From the NCBI RefSeq assembly GCF_014641735.1, contig NZ_BMIH01000003.1:248001-312000 (forward strand): a stretch of DNA of 64,000 nt. The letters are read 5' to 3'. Position 1 is the stretch's first letter; each line of letters opens with the position of its first letter. The position numbers and the translations under genes are program-made. Source of the stretch: Sphingomonas metalli. Its GTDB lineage: Bacteria; Pseudomonadota; Alphaproteobacteria; Sphingomonadales; Sphingomonadaceae. This document shows positions 58,918-64,000 of this stretch, piece by piece. A model generated the notes under the pieces. That model was not told the DNA's origin. It saw only the letters and a program-made list of their open reading frames with translations, and did not search any database.

Positions 58918-60198
58918 ATGCACGACATCCGCCTGATCCGCGACGATCCTGCCGCGTTCGACGCCCGTCTCGCCCGCCGCGGCCTCGCGCCGCTCTCGGC
59001 CGAGCTGATCGCGATCGACGAGCGCCGCCGCGCGACGATCGCCGCCGCGCAGGAGGCGCAGACCCGGCGCAACGACCTGTCGAAACAGATCGGTCAGGCC
59101 AAGGCGGCGAAGGACGAGGCGCGCGCGGCCGCGCTGATGGAGGAGGTCGCCGGGCTGAAGGCGCGCCTGCCCGAGCTGGAGGAGGAGGAGCGGAGCATCA
59201 CCACCCTGCTCGACACCCGGCTCGGCGCGATCCCCAACCTGCCCGCCGCCGACGTGCCCGATGGCGCGGACGAGACCGACAATGTGCTGGCGACGCAATG
59301 GGGCGAGCCGCGCGCCTTTGCCTTCAGTGCGCGGGAGCATGACGCGATCGCCCCGGCGCTCGGCATGGACTTCGACACCGGCGTCGCGCTCGCCGGCGCG
59401 CGCTTCACCGCGCTGCGCGGCCAGATGGCGCGGCTGTCGCGGGCACTCGGCCAGTTCATGCTGGACCGGCTGGTCGACCAGCACGGGTTCGAGGAGGTCG
59501 CCCCGCCGCTGCTCGTCCGCGACGAGGTGGCGTTCGGCACCGGCCAGCTGCCGAAATTCGCCGAGGACCTGTTCCGGACCACCGACGGGCGATGGCTGAT
59601 CTCCACGGCCGAGATGTCGCTGACCAACATGGTGCGCGAGAAGATCCTGGCCGAGGGCGAGCTGCCGCTGCGCCTCGCCGCGCTCACCCCCTGTTTCCGG
59701 TCGGAGGCCGGTTCGGCGGGCCGCGACACGCGCGGCATGATCCGCCAGCACCAGTTCGAGAAGGTGGAGATGGTGGCGATCACCACGCCCGACGCCTCGG
59801 ACGCGGAAAACGAGGCGATGACCCGTATCGCCGAGGGCGTGCTCGAAGCGTTGGAGCTGCCCTATCGCCGGATGCTGCTCTGCACCGGCGACATGGGCTT
59901 TTCCGCGGCGCGCACCTACGATCTCGAAGTCTGGCTGCCGGGTCAGGCGCGCTATCGCGAGATTTCGAGCTGCTCGACCTGCACCGATTTCCAGGCGCGC
60001 CGGATGAACGCGCGCTACCGGCCGGAGGGGGAGAAGGGGACGCGCTTCGTCCACACGCTCAACGGCTCGGGCCTCGCGGTCGGGCGGACGCTGGTCGCGG
60101 TGATCGAGAACTACCAGCAGGAGGATGGCGCGGTCGCGGTGCCGGCGGCGCTGCAACCCTATATGGGCGGCGTCACCCGGCTGGAGCCGCGCGGCTGA
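58918..60198 (+). CDS. serS: Seryl-tRNA synthetase
   Basis: A 426-residue class II aaRS. The N-terminal antiparallel coiled coil reads [20 protein letters not shown] to [20 protein letters not shown]. Motif 2 is [20 protein letters not shown] with HQFEKVEMV; motif 3 is [19 protein letters not shown]. Class II core is intact. Its stop overlaps surE by one base (TGATG), giving a serS-surE-nlpD-like operon. Confidence 0.98.
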   Translation: MHDIRLIRDDPAAFDARLARRGLAPLSAELIAIDERRRATIAAAQEAQTRRNDLSKQIGQAKAAKDEARAAALMEEVAGLKARLPELEEEERSITTLLDTRLGAIPNLPAADVPDGADETDNVLATQWGEPRAFAFSAREHDAIAPALGMDFDTGVALAGARFTALRGQMARLSRALGQFMLDRLVDQHGFEEVAPPLLVRDEVAFGTGQLPKFAEDLFRTTDGRWLISTAEMSLTNMVREKILAEGELPLRLAALTPCFRSEAGSAGRDTRGMIRQHQFEKVEMVAITTPDASDAENEAMTRIAEGVLEALELPYRRMLLCTGDMGFSAARTYDLEVWLPGQARYREISSCSTCTDFQARRMNARYRPEGEKGTRFVHTLNGSGLAVGRTLVAVIENYQQEDGAVAVPAALQPYMGGVTRLEPRG

Positions 60199-60962
60199 TG
60201 CGGATCCTGATCACCAACGACGATGGCTATCACGCGCCGGGGCTCAAGGTCGCCGAACGGATCGCCGCGGCCTTTTCCGACGATGTCTGGGTGGTCGCAC
60301 CCGCCGACGAACAATCTGGCGCGGGTCATTCGCTCACCCTCACCCGCCCCTTGCGCATCCGCCGCTTCGCCGAAAAGCGCTTCGCCGTTTCGGGCACGCC
60401 GACCGATGCGGTGATGATGGCGGTCGCCAAGATCATGAAGGACAGCCCGCCGGACCTGATCCTGTCGGGCGTCAATCGCGGCGCCAATCTGGCGGAGGAC
60501 GTGACCTATTCGGGCACCGTGTCCGCCGCGATGGAGGGCGCGCTCGCCGGCATCCGCTCGATCGCGATGAGCCAGGTCTATGATCGCGAGGGGATGGGCG
60601 ATGCCGTGCCCTTCTCGGTGGCGGAGGCCTGGGGCGAACGGGTGCTGCGGCCGCTGATCGACGCGCCGCTGGCGCCGCGCACGCTGGTCAACATCAACTT
60701 TCCCGCCGTCCCCGCCGACCGGGTGAGGGGCGTGCGCGTCGTCGGCCAGGGGCTGCGCGACTATGGCCGGCTGAGGATCGTCAGCAATGTCGATCCGCGC
60801 GGCTATGAATATCACTGGTTCGCGCTCGGCCAGATGCCGCACGATCCGGTGGTCGACACCGATCTGGAGGCGGTGGGCGAAGGCTTTGTGTCGGTCACGC
60901 CGCTCCATCTCGACCTGACGCACCAGGCTTCGCTGGCGATGCTCGGCAAGGCCTATCGCTGA
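60198..60962 (+). CDS. surE: 5'/3'-nucleotidase SurE
   Basis: A 254-residue metal-dependent nucleoside monophosphatase. The N-terminal ILITNDDGYHAPGLKVAERI holds the ND-D metal ligands; VVAPADEQSGAGHSLTLTRP, SGTPTDAVMMAVAKIM and ILSGVNRGANLAEDVTYSGT are the next conserved parts. Final segment SVTPLHLDLTHQASLAML. Coupled to serS before it and to the M23-like gene after it. Confidence 0.97.
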   Translation: MRILITNDDGYHAPGLKVAERIAAAFSDDVWVVAPADEQSGAGHSLTLTRPLRIRRFAEKRFAVSGTPTDAVMMAVAKIMKDSPPDLILSGVNRGANLAEDVTYSGTVSAAMEGALAGIRSIAMSQVYDREGMGDAVPFSVAEAWGERVLRPLIDAPLAPRTLVNINFPAVPADRVRGVRVVGQGLRDYGRLRIVSNVDPRGYEYHWFALGQMPHDPVVDTDLEAVGEGFVSVTPLHLDLTHQASLAMLGKAYR

Positions 60963-61942
60963 TGCGGGCGGCGGCGCCGGCGCTGTGGCTGATGCTGGCG
61001 GCGCAGACGCCGATCCAGCTCCTCCCCGCCCCGCCCGCCTGGGAAGCCGCTCCCGTCTCCGCCGATGCGCGCGACGTGGCCGACGGCATCTGGCTGGTCG
61101 AGCCCGGCCAGACCCTGTCCGGCATCGCTGCCCGCACCGGCGCGGGCGCGCCCGCGATCGCGCGGGCCAATGCGATCCCCGCCCCCTATGCCGTCCGCAT
61201 CGGCCAGCGGCTGAAGATCCCCGGCGGCCGCTACCATCTCGTCCGGCCGGGCCAGAGCGGCATCGCCATCGCCCGCGCCTATGGCGTCGAATGGTCGCGG
61301 ATCGTCGAGGCCAACGGACTGGCCGAACCCTATGTGCTGCGTGCCGGCCAGCGCGTCCTGATCCCCGGCTCGCTGGCGACCACCGCCCGCAGCCGGGCCG
61401 CAGAGCGCGCCGCCGCCTTCCAGCTCGACATCGACGATATCGTCACCGGCGGCCAGCCTGCGCTGGCCCCGCGGCAGCTGCCCGCAAAGCCGGTCGCCAA
61501 ACCGCGCCGGCCGCTGTCGCCCGCCGTGCCGGTCGCGCCGCCCGCCAGGCTCGCGAGCGGCGGCTTCAGCTGGCCGGTCGAGGGCGGCCGCGTCGTCAAG
61601 CGGTTCGGCGCCGGGCAGAGCGGCGAGCGGAGCGACGGGATCAAGATCGCCGTGCCGCTCTCCACCCCGATCCGCGCCACTGCCGACGGTGTCGTCGCCT
61701 ATGCCGGCAGCGGCATCGCGGCGCTGGGCGGGCTGATCATCATCCGCCATGGCGGCGGCTGGACGAGCGTCTATGGCCATGCCGCGAAGCTGAACGTCAC
61801 GCGCGGCCAGAGCGTCACGCGCGGACAGACGATCGCGCTGTCGGGCGATACCGGGTTCGCCGACCGGCCCGAGCTGCACTTCGAACTGCGCCGCGGACGC
61901 GTGCCGGTCGACCCGCTGGGCGTGCTGCGCGCGCGGCCCTGA
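60962..61942 (+). CDS. LysM/M23-domain protein, NlpD-like amidase activator
   Basis: A 326-residue exported protein: signal segment AAAPALWLMLAAQTPIQLLP; two LysM repeats (LVEPGQTLSGIAARTGAGAP and LVRPGQSGIAIARAYGVEWS); a Pro/Ala linker; a C-terminal M23 domain (WPVEGGRVVKRFGAGQSGER, IIIRHGGGWTSVYGHAAKLN, LHFELRRG). The zinc HxxxD site reads SDGIKI, so His and Asp are lost; as in E. coli NlpD/EnvC the domain is probably an activator of amidases rather than an enzyme. surE next door matches the surE-nlpD context. No lipobox is seen, unlike NlpD. Confidence 0.88.
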   Translation: MRAAAPALWLMLAAQTPIQLLPAPPAWEAAPVSADARDVADGIWLVEPGQTLSGIAARTGAGAPAIARANAIPAPYAVRIGQRLKIPGGRYHLVRPGQSGIAIARAYGVEWSRIVEANGLAEPYVLRAGQRVLIPGSLATTARSRAAERAAAFQLDIDDIVTGGQPALAPRQLPAKPVAKPRRPLSPAVPVAPPARLASGGFSWPVEGGRVVKRFGAGQSGERSDGIKIAVPLSTPIRATADGVVAYAGSGIAALGGLIIIRHGGGWTSVYGHAAKLNVTRGQSVTRGQTIALSGDTGFADRPELHFELRRGRVPVDPLGVLRARP

Positions 61943-61983
61943 GGGGGCGCGATCACTCGGCGGCGGATGCCGATGCCTGACTC

Positions 61984-62073
61984 CCGTTCGTGCTGAGCCT
62001 GTCGAAGCACTGTCTTTTTTCCGCACGCATCACCAGAAGAAGAACGGCACTTCGACAGGCTCAGTGCGAACGG
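61984..62073. repeat. Dispersed dyad repeat, family 1, copy B
   Basis: CCGTTCGTGCTGAGCCTGTC...GAA (61984-62006) faces TTCGACAGGCTCAGTGCGAA...CGG (62051-62073), separated by 44 bases. Same arm as copies at 9051-9125 and 63829-63851. It lies between the NlpD-like gene and tyrS. Confidence 0.9.
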
Positions 62074-62156
62074 ATGGGGTCAGGGGTTGGGATGCCAAGC
62101 TCCCCCCAGAAGACGACCATGTCGACGGACGCCCCCCGGCTTGCTAGTCGCGCGCC

Positions 62157-63380
62157 ATGACCTACCAGTCCGATCTTCTCGCCGTGCTGCACGAGCGCGG
62201 CTATGTCCATCAGATGACCGACGCCGCCGCGCTCGACGCGCTGGCGGCCAGGTCGGTGGTGCCGGGCTATATCGGTTTCGATCCGACCGCGCCGTCGCTG
62301 CACGTCGGCAGCCTCGTCCAGATCATGCTGCTCCGCCGCCTGCAACAGACCGGGCACAAGCCGATCGTGCTGATGGGCGGCGGCACCGGCAAGATCGGCG
62401 ATCCCAGCTTCAAGGACGAGGCGCGCAAGCTCCTCGCCGAGGACGGGATCACCGCCAACGTCGCCTCGATCAAGCGGATCTTCGAGCGGTTCCTGACCTT
62501 CGGCGACGGCCCGACCGACGCGGTGATGCTCGACAATGCCGAGTGGCTCGACCGGCTGGAATATATCCCCTTCCTGCGCGAGGTGGGGCAGCATTTCTCG
62601 GTCAACCGGATGCTGTCCTTCGATTCGGTGAAGCTGCGGCTCGACCGCGAGCAGTCGCTCAGCTTCCTCGAATTCAATTACATGATCCTGCAGGGCTATG
62701 ATTTCGTCGAGCTGTCGCGCCGCGCCGGCTGCCGGTTGCAGATGGGCGGCAGCGACCAGTGGGGCAATATCGTCAACGGCATCGAGCTGGCCCGCCGGAT
62801 GGACGGCACCGAGGTTTTCGGCGTGACGACGCCGCTCATCACCACCGCCGATGGCGGCAAGATGGGCAAGACGATGGCGGGCGCGGTGTGGCTGCACGAG
62901 GACCAGCTGCCGCATTTCGATTACTGGCAGTTCTGGCGGAACACCGACGACCGCGATGTCGGCCGCTTCCTGCGCCTCTTCACCGACCTGCCGCTGGACG
63001 AGATCGCCCGGCTGGAGGCGCTGCCGGGCGCGGAGATCAACGAGGCCAAGAAGATCCTGGCGACCGAGGCGACCGCGATGTGCCGCGGGCGCGCCGCGGC
63101 GGAGGAGGCGGCGGAGACGGCGCGGCGGACCTTCGAAGAGGGCAGCGCGGGCGACGCGCTGCCGCAGATCACCGTCGACGGTGCGATCGGCATCGTCGAT
63201 GCGCTGATCGGCCTGGGCTTCGCCAAGTCGAAGGGCGAGGCCCGCCGGCTGATCGCGGGCGGCGGGGCCAGGATCGACGGCGAGAAGGTGTCGGACGAGG
63301 CCGCGATGGTCGAGGTCGGCGCCGCGCCCGTCCGCCTTTCCGCGGGCAAGAAGCAGCACGGGCTAATCGCAAAAAGCTAG
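62157..63380 (+). CDS. tyrS: Tyrosyl-tRNA synthetase
   Basis: A 407-residue class I TyrRS. The HIGH region is [11 protein letters not shown] (residues 48-58) and the KMSKS loop reads KMGKT (235-239). Tyr-binding parts: [34 protein letters not shown] and [21 protein letters not shown]-terminal S4 RNA-binding domain ([20 protein letters not shown]) is present. Promoter region contains the family 1 repeat. Confidence 0.97.
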   Translation: MTYQSDLLAVLHERGYVHQMTDAAALDALAARSVVPGYIGFDPTAPSLHVGSLVQIMLLRRLQQTGHKPIVLMGGGTGKIGDPSFKDEARKLLAEDGITANVASIKRIFERFLTFGDGPTDAVMLDNAEWLDRLEYIPFLREVGQHFSVNRMLSFDSVKLRLDREQSLSFLEFNYMILQGYDFVELSRRAGCRLQMGGSDQWGNIVNGIELARRMDGTEVFGVTTPLITTADGGKMGKTMAGAVWLHEDQLPHFDYWQFWRNTDDRDVGRFLRLFTDLPLDEIARLEALPGAEINEAKKILATEATAMCRGRAAAEEAAETARRTFEEGSAGDALPQITVDGAIGIVDALIGLGFAKSKGEARRLIAGGGARIDGEKVSDEAAMVEVGAAPVRLSAGKKQHGLIAKS

Positions 63381-63480
63381 CCGGATTATGCGGTTACGCG
63401 GTAAGATGTCGTCAATGCCTGACTCGCTATCCTTGGCCTGCACCGTTGCGGCGTATGTCTAGCGCGGCGGTGCCAGGAGG

Positions 63481-63801
63481 ATGATGGCCAGTTTTCAGCC
63501 AGCGACCTATGAAGAGCGGCGCGAGCCCCGGCTGGAGGTGCTGTTCCGCGCCCGCGCGATCCACCCGAACGGGGTCGAGCGCCCGGTGACGATCGTCAAC
63601 GTCTCCTCGGGCGGGTTCATGGCGCGGGCCGATGGCGACTGGGCGCCAGGCGACCAGCTTTCGGTGACGCTGCCGGTCGTGGGCGTGGCCCGGGCAGAGG
63701 TGCGCTGGTCGCTGGGCGGGCGGATCGGGTGCCAGTTCGTGAAGGCGATCGACGTACCGGTGTTCGAGGAAATGCTGCAGAGGATGCGGCGCAGCATTTA
63801 G
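63481..63801 (+). CDS. PilZ-domain protein (second)
   Basis: A 106-residue PilZ domain with the arginine motif EERREPRLEV at the front, the D/NxSxxG element NVSSGGFMARAD (residues about 40-51), and WSLGGRIGCQFVKAIDVPVF later. This is a more classical cyclic-di-GMP site than in the other PilZ protein (57174). AGGAGG directly abuts the ATG at 63481; a second in-frame ATG 3 bases later has more usual spacing and may be the true start. It is a stand-alone protein. Confidence 0.88.
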   Translation: MMASFQPATYEERREPRLEVLFRARAIHPNGVERPVTIVNVSSGGFMARADGDWAPGDQLSVTLPVVGVARAEVRWSLGGRIGCQFVKAIDVPVFEEMLQRMRRSI

Positions 63802-63828
63802 TGCAGCAATTTCCTTGGGCCCGACATT

Positions 63829-63851
63829 CCGTTCGTGCTGGGCTTGTCGAG
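63829..63851. repeat. Family 1 repeat, single arm copy C
   Basis: CCGTTCGTGCTGGGCTTGTC followed by GAG: one arm of the family 1 dyad, with no opposing arm seen before the window end. Confidence 0.75.
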
Positions 63852-63853
63852 GC

Positions 63854-63887
63854 ACTGCACGTCTGAATCTACTGCACGTCTGAATCT
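63854..63887. repeat. 17-base tandem duplication
   Basis: ACTGCACGTCTGAATCT occurs twice head to tail (63854-63870 and 63871-63887), perfectly, right after the family 1 arm. Probably a replication slippage duplication. Confidence 0.9.
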
Positions 63888-63919
63888 GATGTCATCCCGG
63901 CAAAGCAGTCCTCTGTCCA

Positions 63920-64000
63920 CCCCGGCGAAGGCCGGGGTCCAGTTGGGAGACGGCCGTAGGTTACTGCAAAGCTTCACCCAGCTGGACCCCGGCCTTCGCC
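63920..64000. repeat. Dispersed dyad repeat, family 2, copy B (cut by window end)
   Basis: Begins CCCCGGCGAAGGCCGGGG (63920-63937) and ends in CCCCGGCCTTCGCC at 64000. It matches the reverse complement of 29569-29653 across the whole visible length, including the interior TTGGGAGACGGC. The last few bases lie outside. Confidence 0.88.

Overview
The window is chromosomal DNA from a GC-rich alphaproteobacterium, most likely a sphingomonad (Sphingomonas or a close relative). This is inferred from the gene set and order (hdaA-ppk-ppx, the DUF1465/DUF465 pair next to a nitronate monooxygenase, an alphaproteobacterial DksA with one cysteine, a type 2 ArgC, a full Entner-Doudoroff cluster), from ATGA-style gene overlaps, and from dispersed dyad repeats built on TTCGACARGCTCAGCACGAACGG. 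No rRNA, prophage, insertion sequence or CRISPR array is visible. Nearly all of it is core genome, densely packed.

Layout. 1-9,000: 3' end of RNase D, a small I78-type lipoprotein, the leftward run envelope protein > hdaA > ppk > ppx, then rightward purM-purN and two small genes. 9,200-14,700: GNAT, ndk, and a translationally coupled leftward operon of acyl-CoA dehydrogenase, APH-type kinase and SDR, facing a double-headed TetR regulator. 14,700-19,800: tryptophan 2,3-dioxygenase, glutathione transferase, thioesterase, an EF-hand protein and a two-component system. 19,900-28,000: leftward LacI regulator, MHS transporter, GNAT, lolD, lolC, then a 0.6-kb gap with an orphan terminator, then a TonB-dependent receptor. 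28,000-32,000: a small heat-shock gene with a sigma-32 type promoter and a possible ROSE thermometer, a glutaredoxin-MauE fusion, pyrG and secG.

32,100-39,700: MarR, an SH3-only protein, argC and the complete Entner-Doudoroff set zwf-pgl-edd-glk-eda, which carries glucose to pyruvate plus glyceraldehyde-3-phosphate. 39,800-46,500: leftward fatty-acid operon fabD > [GxxExxY gene] > fabG > acpP > fabF > mltG, facing rightward rpsF-rpsR-rplI. 46,500-54,900: a tiny putative lipoprotein, a STAS-like protein, mutL, and the rod-shape operon mreB-mreC-mreD-mrdA-rodA followed by tRNA-Lys(CUU). 55,000-64,000: nitronate monooxygenase, small DUF1465/DUF465/PilZ proteins, dksA, a host-attachment-like protein, a perfect 16-bp parS-type palindrome, serS-surE-nlpD-like, tyrS and a second PilZ protein.

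The most notable items are: the GxxExxY nuclease-fold gene inside the fab operon, bracketed by inverted blocks of an 8-bp tandem repeat; the parS-like site; the ACAD/APH/SDR operon that resembles the 4-hydroxyacyl-CoA (levulinate, ACAD10/11) chemistry; the hsp20 leader; four different families of intergenic hairpin repeats, one with a full-length second copy in the opposite orientation; and an orphan terminator that may end an unannotated small RNA.
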